IMG/VR virus record: IMGVR_UViG_3300025671_000082
Coordinates: 1 to 54,824 of that record
Direction: 5' to 3' (one strand)
DNA: 54,824 bases
Source of the DNA: a virus
The position numbers and the translations under genes were made by a program. Below the pieces are notes generated by a model. It worked only from the letters and a program-made list of their open reading frames with translations. It was not told the origin of the DNA and did not search any database. This document shows, piece by piece, positions 29,369 through 38,438 of the stretch (position 1 is the first letter of the stretch; every line of letters starts with the position of its first letter).

Positions 29369-32300
29369 TTAACGAGATTTAAAGTTCTGTTCTCGATTTT
29401 GATTGTTTACACCAGCAGTAATTTGTGGCATCATCTTGACAATCTCTTGACGAGTTTGCCGCGTTACATCACCAGACACATTGATATTGAACACTTGTTG
29501 TTGTTGTTGTTGGTTCATAGCCTGACGAGCAACATCGTTCTTAGACAGCACTACTTCCCCCGGCATAAGCATAGCAGGGACAGAGTCTTTACCTGCTTGG
29601 GAGTAGGGTGTGCTTGGCACAATACCGCCTTGGGAGAACGCGAAAATCTTACCAAGGAAACCAATAGCAGTGGAAAGGAAGCCACCGCCACCTCCACCAC
29701 CACCAGCAAAGAGCTGAGTGATGTTGCTGAACAAGTCGCCAAAGAAACCAGAGAGTGTTTCCCCAAAGCCTTTGAGACTGGAGAAAATACCTTCAAAGAT
29801 ACCTCCTTCACCGTCAGTGCCTTGAAGCAAGCCAGCAAGATCAGCACCAAGTCCCTCTTGGTCTTGGAAGATCTTAGACAGGAAACCACCTTCAGCTGTT
29901 GCCTTTTCAAACAGGCTGTTAGTGAAACCGTCCACGAACTGGTCTATAATGGAACTGGTAAACTCATCAGCCAGAGCCGGGAGGATTTTACTAAAATCAC
30001 CTGTCTTCAGTGCGTCTTTGAAGCTGGAAGCAAAGACATTAGCGAAATTTTCCGCTGCTTGCTTACCAGAGCGTGTAGCACCGTCCGAGCCGTCTTCTGA
30101 GCCTGAATTACGCTTGCGTGCAGCTTCTTCTATACCTTCTGGATCTTTAGTACCACTTTCAACTGCAAGTTCAGCGGCTCTTAAGTTATAACGCTCTCGG
30201 GCTTTTCTAAGCTCAAGAAGAACATCTCCGGCCAAATGCCAGTTGTCAGCTTTAGTTTGTGCTTCGTATTCGGCTTCTAAAGCTTCAACATTTCGTTTTA
30301 AGGTTGCCAGACCACCGTCACCAAACTTTTGAGGCATAATACCGGCGTTGATTCTAGCCATAAAGCCAGCGCCGAACTTCCGTACAGCAGAGGCTTTCAT
30401 TACAAACTCACCATCAGAGAGCATCGCAGGGATACTGTCTGAAGTGGCTGTACCGGGGCCACTTACATAGCCTCCTGTTGCGAAGCCTTTACGGCTTTTT
30501 ACCCGATTGGCCGAACTGCCTTGATCAGTGTTGACCACAGACTTAACCGCTTCCGCAACCCCAGACAAGAAGTCTTTCACCTGGTTGAACTTTTCTTCAA
30601 GGTAATCAAAGAAAACGATAAAAGGGGCCTTGATAGCGTCAACAACAAGCTGGGCAGCTTCTCCAACTTCACTCTTCATATCCGTTATAGCATCAGCAAT
30701 TGTGTAGCTATCTGAGCCTGCTGCCTTAAGAAGCTTACCAAGAGTCTTTAAAGGTGCAAGAGCGATACGAATAAGCCCATCAAAAGCACCTGCCATGTCT
30801 TTAGCGAGTTGACTGTCAATACCAAAGTATTCAAGAACTTTTTGTGCAATTCCTGAAACCCAACCGCCAACAAGTTCGTCTAAATCCCAATTCTCAATAG
30901 CCAATACTGCAGCAAGAGCTGCGATAATAGCCGCACCAACAGGGTTTAAGATCACAGGAGCGAGGGTAGTAATAGCAAATTTAGCCACATTACCAAACAA
31001 TCCAGATAAAAGCTTTTTAACAAATTTAAGAACAATTGCGGGATTAATTATAAAAGCACCAATAGCGAGACCAACAGCGGTGGCTAAATTTGAAGAAAAA
31101 CCTTCTTCAAACTCGGTACCAAACAAACCTTCAAGAAGACCTGTGCCTATAGCATTTGCTATGTTGCCTAGGCCGCTAAGTATATCACCTATTATATCTC
31201 CTTCGCCTTCGGAAAGAAATTTACCTAAGGCTTCACCAAAACCACTTGCGGTGTCTCTGACTGCTGCAAGGAAGGCTTCATCGTCCCCAAGGTTAGCGGC
31301 AGCAAGCAAGAATGCTCCGATAATACCACCTCTAATTGCTATTCCTCGGAGAGGCTTGTTAAGAGCTAAAGCAAGGGCAGTAGTAATCGAAGCCGAAATA
31401 ATATTTGCGTTACCTTCAAAGAAGCCTGTAATAGTATCTTTAATTTCAGTTAGGCTTTCTGTAATATCCCCGATTAGCAACTTTACACCAACAAAGATCG
31501 GAGTGCTTTTGGTTGCTTCTGTAACGTTATTGATTGTTTCTCTAAGTTTCTCAATCAAAACAGATTGAGTATCATCAGGCGTAGCAGTATCAGGAGCCTC
31601 AAGAGGTGTAAGTGCCTCAGTACCTTGCCCAAAAGACATTACCTTTTGGAAGAAACCGTTAAAAGCCACCTCCATACGTCGCAAAACAACACCAAACTGG
31701 GTCTCTACTGTTTTAATACCTGCGGGTGTGTCTATCTCTTTAGTTGTTAGAAAGCCATAAAACTCACCCCACCGGGTTTCCATTTCAACTACAACTTTAT
31801 CCCAAGTTTCACCAACTGTACGAAGCGCCCTACCGAAGTTAGTTTCAACTTCTTCAGGCCCACCGGGGGTTTGAACAGTTTTAGTTGTTAAGTAAGAAGT
31901 AAAATTAGACCAAGCCTCTCGCATACGTGAAAGAGCATCATTAAAGTTTTGTGGAAGGCTATCGAAAGTAACTTCGTCAAAGCTCAAGTTATTTACATAA
32001 TTGACAAGATCAGACCATTTCTTTGTAGCACCATTATAAAGGTTCTGGAATAGAGCTATAAGGGCTTCTTTCCAATTATTTATAACTTCTGCAACACTAT
32101 TAAGAAACCCTTTCCACACTTCAGTATTACCGATAGCTGGTTTTCCGTCTTTTTCGCGGCTGGGGTCAAAGATTGCTGGCCAAAAACTGTTCCCACTGAC
32201 AGCTCGCCATAACTCATAAAAATAAGATATGATAGTCCCAACAAAAGTACTAACAGTTTGGATAGCAGCACCAAGATTAGTAAACAAACCTTTAGACAGG

Positions 32301-33382
32301 TCTATAGCCTCTGGTATAATAGTTTCAAGAGAGAAATCCGAAAAGACTTCGCTTATAGTTCCCTTAACTTCTTCTACTTTCGTTTTTATTTTTTCTTTTA
32401 GCCCTTCTAGCGAAGCTATAAAAGTTTCTGCTAACTGGGTTCCATCAATGCTTCCTGAAAACAAATTTCCCAAAGCGTCTTTAACGTCTTCGGTAAAGGC
32501 AATAACTCTAACTTTTCCAATTAACAGTCGAGAACCAAGCACAAATGCCCAATCACCAATGTTCTCACCAAAGAATCTAACTGCATTTGTAGCAGCGATA
32601 ATTACTGATTTGATCTTTTCCGAGACACCGACTACCTTGTCTAACTCAGCTACAGCACGAGTAAATTCGTTGCCAAAGACAGTACCAAGCCCTGCCACGG
32701 TCGCATTAAGCGTCCCAAATTCGGTTTCAATTTCTGCTGCACCTGAAAGAATAGCGTCAAAGACTGCTTCTGCTTCAAGCTTACCTTCTTTCGCTTTTTC
32801 ACGGAGTTTTCCAAAAGGAATCCCCATACCATCAGCGATAGCCTGAGCAAGCCTTGGCATTTGTTCAAGCACAGAGTTTAGTTCTTCGCCCCTAAGTTGT
32901 CCTGAAGCCAGACCCTGACCAAGCTGAATAATAGCATTCTTTGCAGACTCAGCCGACGCACCAGAAATAGTAGCTGCCTTCTGAACAGCCTCTGTAACAA
33001 CTAGAAGCTCTTGAACAGACCTGCCTGATCCTTGCAAAGATAGACCAAAGCGGTTAAATGTTTCGGCTGCTGTTCCAACATCACCCCTTGAACGAGCAGC
33101 AACATCAAACAACTTCTTTAGTACGACTTGGGTTTGTTTTGCATCTTTAGTAACAAGATTTACCCTGTTACTCAAGTTAGTCATAGAGTCAGCTGCGCGA
33201 GTAATCCCTTTTACAAGAGTTGCACTACCAATAGCTGCAGTAATCCCGATAGCAAGCTTTTGAAAAGTTCGTGTTACATTTTTAGCCTGTTTATCAAGGC
33301 TATCCATAGATAAATTAAGTTTACGTAGCTCGTTTTGAGCTTGCCGAGCATCTGCGCGGACTTTGATATTGACACCTGTCAT
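29369..33382 (-). CDS. Tail tape measure protein, 1337 aa
   Basis: Sets tail length and is a channel component. The N-terminal ~200 residues match the tape-measure domain (AADSMTNLSNRVNLVTKDAK, LNSVLEQMPRLAQAIADGMG). The centre has many hydrophobic segments and a Gly/Ala-rich membrane-like stretch at ~690-850. The C-terminus (QVFNINVSGDVTRQTRQEIV) resembles the end of lambda-group tape measures. At roughly 0.15 nm per residue it predicts a tail near 200 nm. Translation starts after a terminator hairpin, which may lower its dose. Confidence 0.93.
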   Translation of the reverse strand: MTGVNIKVRADARQAQNELRKLNLSMDSLDKQAKNVTRTFQKLAIGITAAIGSATLVKGITRAADSMTNLSNRVNLVTKDAKQTQVVLKKLFDVAARSRGDVGTAAETFNRFGLSLQGSGRSVQELLVVTEAVQKAATISGASAESAKNAIIQLGQGLASGQLRGEELNSVLEQMPRLAQAIADGMGIPFGKLREKAKEGKLEAEAVFDAILSGAAEIETEFGTLNATVAGLGTVFGNEFTRAVAELDKVVGVSEKIKSVIIAATNAVRFFGENIGDWAFVLGSRLLIGKVRVIAFTEDVKDALGNLFSGSIDGTQLAETFIASLEGLKEKIKTKVEEVKGTISEVFSDFSLETIIPEAIDLSKGLFTNLGAAIQTVSTFVGTIISYFYELWRAVSGNSFWPAIFDPSREKDGKPAIGNTEVWKGFLNSVAEVINNWKEALIALFQNLYNGATKKWSDLVNYVNNLSFDEVTFDSLPQNFNDALSRMREAWSNFTSYLTTKTVQTPGGPEEVETNFGRALRTVGETWDKVVVEMETRWGEFYGFLTTKEIDTPAGIKTVETQFGVVLRRMEVAFNGFFQKVMSFGQGTEALTPLEAPDTATPDDTQSVLIEKLRETINNVTEATKSTPIFVGVKLLIGDITESLTEIKDTITGFFEGNANIISASITTALALALNKPLRGIAIRGGIIGAFLLAAANLGDDEAFLAAVRDTASGFGEALGKFLSEGEGDIIGDILSGLGNIANAIGTGLLEGLFGTEFEEGFSSNLATAVGLAIGAFIINPAIVLKFVKKLLSGLFGNVAKFAITTLAPVILNPVGAAIIAALAAVLAIENWDLDELVGGWVSGIAQKVLEYFGIDSQLAKDMAGAFDGLIRIALAPLKTLGKLLKAAGSDSYTIADAITDMKSEVGEAAQLVVDAIKAPFIVFFDYLEEKFNQVKDFLSGVAEAVKSVVNTDQGSSANRVKSRKGFATGGYVSGPGTATSDSIPAMLSDGEFVMKASAVRKFGAGFMARINAGIMPQKFGDGGLATLKRNVEALEAEYEAQTKADNWHLAGDVLLELRKARERYNLRAAELAVESGTKDPEGIEEAARKRNSGSEDGSDGATRSGKQAAENFANVFASSFKDALKTGDFSKILPALADEFTSSIIDQFVDGFTNSLFEKATAEGGFLSKIFQDQEGLGADLAGLLQGTDGEGGIFEGIFSSLKGFGETLSGFFGDLFSNITQLFAGGGGGGGGFLSTAIGFLGKIFAFSQGGIVPSTPYSQAGKDSVPAMLMPGEVVLSKNDVARQAMNQQQQQQVFNINVSGDVTRQTRQEIVKMMPQITAGVNNQNREQNFKSR

Positions 33383-33393
33383 TTGTTTTCCTC

Positions 33394-33449
33394 TAAATAA
33401 AAAAGCCCCTAATGATAGAACCCGTATATCGGGAACACCATCAGGGGCT
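33394..33449 (-). terminator. Strong terminator before tape measure gene
   Basis: Minus strand stem AGCCCCTGATG / TCATTAGGGGCT with an inner CCCG-ATATA-CGGG hairpin, followed by TTTTTTATTT. It lies between the HK97-gp10-like gene and the tape measure gene. Partial termination here would make tape measure scarcer than the tube protein, as its copy number requires. Confidence 0.85.
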
Positions 33450-33458
33450 AATATCGTA

Positions 33459-33791
33459 TTAGATAGGGGTCACTAGACCAATTGTTGATAGTACTTGTTC
33501 GATAAAGTACTGCGGGGCTTGTTTCGAATGCCCATTGTTTAGATGTGAGATATGATCTACAGGGTTTAAGATTGAACCGCTAAGATACTGACCTCGTCTA
33601 GTTTTAATAACTAGGCTTCGCCATCCACTACGTGCTTCACCTGTATCAACAGGAGTCACTATCTTAAGTTGTGTTACGGCGTAATTAATACGCTCTTCAA
33701 TTTCAGCGTTAGCAAGGTCGAGTACTTCTTCCTCTATACGCCGCATTTCTTCTTCAAAGTTTACTATTTCTAAAGAGACAATTCCGCTCAT
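33459..33791 (-). CDS. HK97 gp10-like tail completion protein, 110 aa
   Basis: TPVDTGEARSGWRSLVI and NNGHSKQAPQYFIEQVL match the HK97 gp10/minor tail family, which closes the head-tail joint or tail end. ATG 33791 overlaps the preceding stop (ATGA). Position here, after the tail chaperones, is slightly unusual but its motif is clear. Confidence 0.75.
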   Translation of the reverse strand: MSGIVSLEIVNFEEEMRRIEEEVLDLANAEIEERINYAVTQLKIVTPVDTGEARSGWRSLVIKTRRGQYLSGSILNPVDHISHLNNGHSKQAPQYFIEQVLSTIGLVTPI

Positions 33792-34129
33792 TTGTTTTCT
33801 ACCCAAAATGGAGTCCAGTCAGACCCCTCTCTTTTGGCAGAGGCCATCATCATGTCTAAGAACTTACCTTTAGGTAGGCTCTTAGTGTCGGCTGGAATAT
33901 TTTCTTTAAGTTGCTTAAGTGAGGCAAACACATCTTCAGGTCTGCCTTTGTAGCCTTGTGCTTGGAGTAGCAGGAAGGTTCTTTGGTCTTCCCGCCACCC
34001 TACAGGTCTTTTACGAAAGTAGTCGCCCCACTTCATAAGCTCTTCCTGTGGCATTTCGGTTAACAACTTGTACACCGGGATACCCAAACAAAAAGCTATT
34101 TCATAAAGCGTCTCTTCAGAACCGCTTAG
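33788..34129 (-). CDS. Tail assembly chaperone T frame (GT product, -1 frameshift)
   Basis: Open frame starting at the frameshift site rather than at an ATG. After slippage it reads LSGSEETLYEIAFCLGIPVY and then a helical part (QEELMKWGDYFRKRPVGW). In siphoviruses the G and GT proteins hold the tape measure before tube polymerisation. The GT fusion would be about 212 residues. A TTG at 34087 could also start it separately, but frameshift is the better explanation. Confidence 0.8.
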   Translation of the reverse strand, partial: LSGSEETLYEIAFCLGIPVYKLLTEMPQEELMKWGDYFRKRPVGWREDQRTFLLLQAQGYKGRPEDVFASLKQLKENIPADTKSLPKGKFLDMMMASAKREGSDWTPFWVENK

Positions 34130-34425
34130 TTTCCCTCAGAGGCCCCCAAACCAGACACGCGCATAACGTGGCTCGAAAGTTCGGTAAGTTCACTCAGAGG
34201 GAACGAGTCGAAGTCTTCTTCGGTCAGGTCTTCTGCACCTATGACTGCGACCTTAATGATATCACAAAGGAGTTTCAACTGAGCTTTGTCGCTTTTAGAC
34301 TTTTCAGACGCCTTAATGACTTTCTGAAGTTCCATGATTTTACCAACGGTCAGTTTACGTACTTCTACTTCGTCGCCCATGAAAGGGACTTTTTCTGTCA
34401 ATTCTTTGTTAATGAGATGTTTCAT
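34126..34425 (-). CDS. Tail assembly chaperone G, 99 aa
   Basis: Helical acidic protein (VRKLTVGKIMELQKVIKASE) of the size and position of lambda gpG relatives, between the tail tube gene and the tape measure. It ends with the codons GAG GGA AAC then TAA, so the stop follows directly on a GGGAAAC slippery heptamer. Confidence 0.8.
   Translation of the reverse strand: MKHLINKELTEKVPFMGDEVEVRKLTVGKIMELQKVIKASEKSKSDKAQLKLLCDIIKVAVIGAEDLTEEDFDSFPLSELTELSSHVMRVSGLGASEGN
34129..34135 (-). promoter_or_regulatory. Programmed -1 frameshift slippery site GGGAAAC
   Basis: Canonical X-XXY-YYZ heptamer in the G frame (G GGA AAC) immediately before the TAA. The -1 frame is open from here through the T region. 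The position matches the G/GT frameshift conserved in lambda-type phages. Confidence 0.85.
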
Positions 34426-34441
34426 TTCTTTTTCTTTCTTA

Positions 34442-34678
34442 TTAATCTAGTTTATCTTTTTCTGAAAAGAGATTAGGGTTGTTTGATTGAAAGTCATCCA
34501 GCATTTTTCGCACCATATGTAGCACGGAAAGGGTCTCCATAATTTCACGACCCATTTCAGACTCATTATCAAAGTCTTGGAATCTCTCAAATGATTTTCG
34601 AATACTAATATCTACGCTTCTGCGCATATGACGGAAAGTCGTGCGCATAACATAGGATTTGCTAAAGGGTTTATCCAT
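34442..34678 (-). CDS. Hypothetical protein, 78 aa
   Basis: Basic N-terminal half with many Arg and Met (MRTTFRHMRRSVDISIRKSF) and acidic C-terminus. It lies between the tail tube and chaperone genes; likely a tail accessory protein. No family recognised. Confidence 0.6.
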   Translation of the reverse strand: MDKPFSKSYVMRTTFRHMRRSVDISIRKSFERFQDFDNESEMGREIMETLSVLHMVRKMLDDFQSNNPNLFSEKDKLD

Positions 34679-34699
34679 GTCATATATCTCTGGTCAAGC

Positions 34700-34725
34700 A
34701 AGAAGGGGCCATTAAGCCCCTCCTT
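34700..34725 (-). terminator. Hairpin after tail tube gene
   Basis: Minus strand AAGGAGGGGC-TTAATG-GCCCCTTCTT, 10-bp stem with one G-U pair, 9 bases after the tail tube stop. Only a weak T-rich stretch follows (TTCTTGCTT). It may stabilise or partly end the highly expressed capsid-tube transcript. Confidence 0.6.
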
Positions 34726-34734
34726 TAAAAAAAC

Positions 34735-35274
34735 TTACGATGCTGCGATAGTTGCAGGACCGAAGAAGTCAGACTGAGTAGACAGGGTAACGGTTGCTGT
34801 CGTAGCGTCTGTCAAAGCAGCGTTGACAAGGATAGCTTCGATTTTACCTGTGAAATAGAACTCTGTGTTATCAACAGCCAGAGTTGTGTCAGCACCTTCG
34901 TTTTCTGTGACTGCGCTTGCGCACATCATAAAGCGGAAAACACACTGTTGACCGATCAGGTTGTGGAAGGTTTCCATGTCGCCAGCATTGTAGTTAACAG
35001 TAACTTCAAGGCTAGGAGCATCAGCTTGACCTTGAACCTGCGAGGAGGTCTTTTGACCATAGACAGGAACGTTAACGATGTTTGCCGGTGTACCAACAGC
35101 GGGGAATTCCCGCACAGAAGGCATACGCTTAACGTCTGCGTCTACAGTACCGGGAGTGCTGCCAACAAACAGAGCCGCGCATTCAGCAGCTGTGTCTGTT
35201 CCGGCAGGGATCGTGCCTGTAAAGATGTCAAGGTATGTAAAGATACCTGCACCCAAAGATGAAATGTGAGCCAT
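34735..35274 (-). CDS. Major tail (tube) protein, 179 aa
   Basis: Beta-rich protein with an N-terminal GAGIFTYLDIFTGTIPAGTD and a central QGQADAPSLEVTVNYNAGD, typical of siphovirus tube subunits. Length and position between the tail terminator and the tail chaperones support this. ATG 35274 follows the 5-base gap after the tail terminator gene. Confidence 0.82.
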   Translation of the reverse strand: MAHISSLGAGIFTYLDIFTGTIPAGTDTAAECAALFVGSTPGTVDADVKRMPSVREFPAVGTPANIVNVPVYGQKTSSQVQGQADAPSLEVTVNYNAGDMETFHNLIGQQCVFRFMMCASAVTENEGADTTLAVDNTEFYFTGKIEAILVNAALTDATTATVTLSTQSDFFGPATIAAS

Positions 35275-35279
35275 TTTAT

Positions 35280-35681
35280 TTATTCTCCGAATTTAGTAAA
35301 TGGAATTATATAGGATGCACTGTAGAGTGCTTTGTTTTGGGGGTCTAGCCCTTCTACGTTTAAATAGGATGTCTTAAGCCTTGTACCGTTAGGTAATGTT
35401 TTATTCTCAAGCAAGGTGTCAAGTATGTCGGAAATAACCATTACGCGACTTTGACCTTCACCTGCTTTAACAAAAATTTTAACTGCTACTAAGCCATTTG
35501 TTTGTTTCTCTACACCATAAGCAAGGTAAAAGCCATCAGACGGCATAACCTTTACTAGAACATACTCATCGTTACTACCAATAGTACCTAAGTAGTTATC
35601 AGGTACAGTTTTGATGTTATGAGTAGTCCAGCTAGAAGAACCAAAGACTGTTTCAATATCTCTAAGTATCGTGTCATACAT
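35280..35681 (-). CDS. Tail terminator protein, 133 aa
   Basis: Shape of lambda gpU/HK97 tail terminators: alternating strands with TILRDIETVFGSSSWTTHNIK and ISDILDTLLENKTLPNGTRL. Order capsid, head completion, head closure, terminator, tube supports it. Confidence 0.7.
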   Translation of the reverse strand: MYDTILRDIETVFGSSSWTTHNIKTVPDNYLGTIGSNDEYVLVKVMPSDGFYLAYGVEKQTNGLVAVKIFVKAGEGQSRVMVISDILDTLLENKTLPNGTRLKTSYLNVEGLDPQNKALYSASYIIPFTKFGE

Positions 35682-36019
35682 TATACTTGCTCCCGTGTTA
35701 ACGACAGGGTAATAACAAACCCATCGTCTACGTGATCAGTAATTTTGTATACAGTGCTACCAACAGTTAAAGTATCATATCCATCAACAGACGTATTAGA
35801 CTTCATAAGAGCAGTACTTTGAAAAGCACCATCAGAAGGTTTGTTTGTTGTTTCTATAAAAACTTTAACAGTTTTGGAAGAAGTTCCTCCTACGGTTTTA
35901 CCTGTAGCAAAATCGTAGGAAGATACTGTCTTATTAGAGATAGTTGCTGAAACAGCCAAATCACCGATTGCTGCAAAAGCTTTATCCACAGCAGCGTTAA
36001 TTTTAGCTTTAAGGGACAT
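35681..36019 (-). CDS. Head closure/head-tail joining protein, 112 aa
   Basis: Small beta-barrel-like protein (VSSYDFATGKTVGGTSSKTVK and GYDTLTVGSTVYKITDHVDD) of the size and position of head closure proteins such as SPP1 gp16 or HK97-type stoppers. Overlaps neighbours by single bases. Confidence 0.65.
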   Translation of the reverse strand: MSLKAKINAAVDKAFAAIGDLAVSATISNKTVSSYDFATGKTVGGTSSKTVKVFIETTNKPSDGAFQSTALMKSNTSVDGYDTLTVGSTVYKITDHVDDGFVITLSLTREQV

Positions 36020-36525
36020 TAATTAGCCCTCCACCACATACCGCCAACACCTGTTGCACCCTTGCGAACAAGCGGTCGGATAGGTTTAAGAGCAGTAGAT
36101 GGTTTCATAGGAACTCGTGTTGTGTCACCATTGCTATCTGAGAGACTGATAGACCCTACAGAGATAGACTCAAAGGTCTGAGTCTGCCCCATAAGGACGT
36201 CTTCATTGTCTACCAGATGCAAAGCTTGTTCGTATATAGCAGTCTTAACACGACTCGGTACTTCGGTTTCAGCTATAGTCACTTGAAGACCCAAACGGTC
36301 ATCATAGTAAATAGCGTTCTTCCGAGGCCAAGCCAAGGCTTGAGAGGAACTAACAGCAGAACCAATCCAAGCATTATCATCAATCAGCGAAGTAGCTGTG
36401 ACAAGAGCTTGTTCTTTGAGTTCGTCTTCAGCGGCAACCCAGTTGGCACTATCGATACGAGTCTCAAAGTATGTATCAGCGTCTGCTATCGAAACGTAGC
36501 TGTTTGTATTGAGTACAAGTGCCAT
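36019..36525 (-). CDS. Head completion adaptor protein, 168 aa
   Basis: N-terminal part (SIADADTYFETRIDSANWVA and LVTATSLIDDNAWIGSAV) matches the DnaT-like adaptor family found next to capsid genes in many siphoviruses. The adaptor binds the portal ring. Confidence 0.72.
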   Translation of the reverse strand: MALVLNTNSYVSIADADTYFETRIDSANWVAAEDELKEQALVTATSLIDDNAWIGSAVSSSQALAWPRKNAIYYDDRLGLQVTIAETEVPSRVKTAIYEQALHLVDNEDVLMGQTQTFESISVGSISLSDSNGDTTRVPMKPSTALKPIRPLVRKGATGVGGMWWRAN

Positions 36526-36545
36526 TAGTTCACTCTCCTAGTCTA

Positions 36546-37646
36546 TTAAGCGTGGAAGATCGGCAGGATGCCCAAGTTCAGTGCGTCCATTTTACGAGCA
36601 TACGAAGCGGCAGCACCAAAGGCAGCGTCTGTAGCGAAGGCAGTAGTTGCGCCAGCCCAGTCGTAACCCATCGGGTGCATCGCATAACCCCAGCGATACC
36701 AAACGTTGGTTGAGCCACCACCAGCGTAGGAAGCAGCGTTACGGTCAACTTCAACCGGCGTCGGAACAGGCATAGCTGCGGAAGCAACGGAACCCGGCTT
36801 GATGATGAAGGTCGTCTTGGTGGACTGAGCGTTAACTTCAGCTTCAGCCGACAGGTTGCCTTGGTTAGCACGAGTCATAATCAGACGGAACTTACCACCG
36901 AAGATGGTCGTGAATTCGATGTTGCCTTCAGTGACGGTTGTTTCGTCAACGAGGTTGGCAGCACGCATTTCAGCCATAACTTCAGGCGAAGTCACCATGT
37001 ACATGAAGTCCGGTTCATAGTCCTTGAAAGCTGCTCCGATGGAACGGAACAGGCGCTCACCACGAGCAGCACCAATAGCGGAGCTATCGAACAGTTTACG
37101 AGCATCGCCAGCGCCAGTAGCGGCTGCGCCGTGCAGGCCAGCAGCGTTAACGTCAACGAATGCGCCAACACCTGCTGTATCTGCGTTGGTGTCGAAGTCG
37201 ATCATACCGGAAGTCGTGCCGAGGCTAACTTCGTGAGCAGCAACACCTTTGAGAACTGCCAGCAGAGCGTCATGTTCGTCCTGTGCGCGAACTTCAGCGA
37301 AGTCACGGGCGATCTTTGCCAGACCGTCCTGCTTGGAGACAACTTCCTGCATGTTAACTTGTTCTGCACCGAAAGTACGAACAGTCTTAACAAAGTCAGC
37401 AACGTCTGTGCTGATGCCGGTGTAGGTTCCGTCTGTAGCGGACGACAGCGAAGCAACGTTCACAGTGGCCGACAGAGGCTTGTACCAGCGGAACTGACCG
37501 ATGAAGGATTCTCCCGACAGGTCAATGCGCTGATCAGCAGCAACAATACCTGTGCCGTTCAGCTTCTTAGCTGTGGTGTAGGCTTCGTCCGAGTAAGCGG
37601 AGATGGCCAGAGCAATGTTCTGGAAATCAGTGTTAGAAATAGGCAT
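36546..37646 (-). CDS. Major capsid protein, 366 aa
   Basis: HK97-fold-like capsid candidate: helical N-terminal segment, VRTFGAEQVNMQEVVSKQDG in the spine helix region, and MTRANQGNLSAEAEVNAQ in the E-loop/P-domain region. Its position directly after the scaffold gene, its length and its GC-rich high-expression codon use are the main evidence. The gene is more GC-rich than most of the genome. Confidence 0.85.
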   Translation of the reverse strand: MPISNTDFQNIALAISAYSDEAYTTAKKLNGTGIVAADQRIDLSGESFIGQFRWYKPLSATVNVASLSSATDGTYTGISTDVADFVKTVRTFGAEQVNMQEVVSKQDGLAKIARDFAEVRAQDEHDALLAVLKGVAAHEVSLGTTSGMIDFDTNADTAGVGAFVDVNAAGLHGAAATGAGDARKLFDSSAIGAARGERLFRSIGAAFKDYEPDFMYMVTSPEVMAEMRAANLVDETTVTEGNIEFTTIFGGKFRLIMTRANQGNLSAEAEVNAQSTKTTFIIKPGSVASAAMPVPTPVEVDRNAASYAGGGSTNVWYRWGYAMHPMGYDWAGATTAFATDAAFGAAASYARKMDALNLGILPIFHA

Positions 37647-37673
37647 TTTATTAGTCCTTTAGAATGCTATAAA

Positions 37674-38348
37674 TTATAGGTTAAAGTTACCTAGTTTACC
37701 TTTCGCGGCAAGAGCTAGAATTTCTTGAGTTGTTAGTTCACCAATAGGTTTGGTGACATCAGTGGAAGGCGCTCCAGCCGGATTGCCTGTTCCTGCACCA
37801 GTGTTAGACTTAACACGGAACAGGAATGAGTTGTCTTCGGATTTAGCATAAGCTTCTACATAATCACGAATATTTGAACCTGTAGAGTGAACCCATTGAC
37901 CTTCTTCGTTTTGAACCAGTTGTTCAACAATTTCACGACGAGCCATGTCGCGTGATTTATCGTTGCGGAAATCCATACCAGCGAGTGCATCATTCAATAC
38001 ACTGTCTCGCTTAAGCTGCGTGGTTTCTTTTGCGTAAACTTCTAGTTTAGCTTTAGCTTCGGCAAGTTCCAGTTCAAGAGCTTCTTGAATTTTACCTTCT
38101 TCTTTCATACGGGCAATGGCTTCTTCTTTTTGTTTTGATTCCATTTCCGCTTTAAGCTTCAGGGCTTCATCCCGCTCTTTAGACATGCGGTCCATGTTTG
38201 CTTTCATCTTAGCCAGTCGTTCTTGAACGATAGCTTCAATGTCGTTTTCAGGGGTTTCTGGAGTTTCCTGAACTTCAGGAGTTTCTACAGTTTCTTCTAC
38301 AACAGTTTCTTCTGTTGTGTTTACTTCGTTCTGATTATCTTCAGTCAT
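37674..38348 (-). CDS. Capsid scaffold protein, 224 aa
   Basis: Acidic N-terminal tail (many Glu/Thr/Val), then a long coiled coil at ~50-115 (MSKERDEALKLKAEMESKQK), then a C-terminal region that probably contacts the capsid. No protease motif is seen, so this is a scaffold. ATG 38348 follows AAAGGAAATAAC. Confidence 0.8.
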   Translation of the reverse strand: MTEDNQNEVNTTEETVVEETVETPEVQETPETPENDIEAIVQERLAKMKANMDRMSKERDEALKLKAEMESKQKEEAIARMKEEGKIQEALELELAEAKAKLEVYAKETTQLKRDSVLNDALAGMDFRNDKSRDMARREIVEQLVQNEEGQWVHSTGSNIRDYVEAYAKSEDNSFLFRVKSNTGAGTGNPAGAPSTDVTKPIGELTTQEILALAAKGKLGNFNL

Positions 38349-38438
38349 GTTATTTCCTTTCAAGCACAGCTTGGGTTATATGTGTAAGTTTGAGTCACAG
38401 ACTCTATTAATTAGTTGAAGGCGTAAATATTACAAATA

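Noticed and set aside
29366-30100. Long plus-strand open frame of 244 codons
   Set aside because: It lies entirely opposite the tape measure gene, has no ribosome site or domain, and all convincing genes run on the minus strand.
33788-34087. Separate tail chaperone gene with TTG start
   Set aside because: The frame is open back to a GGGAAAC slippery site at the end of G, so a G-T fusion by -1 frameshift explains it better.
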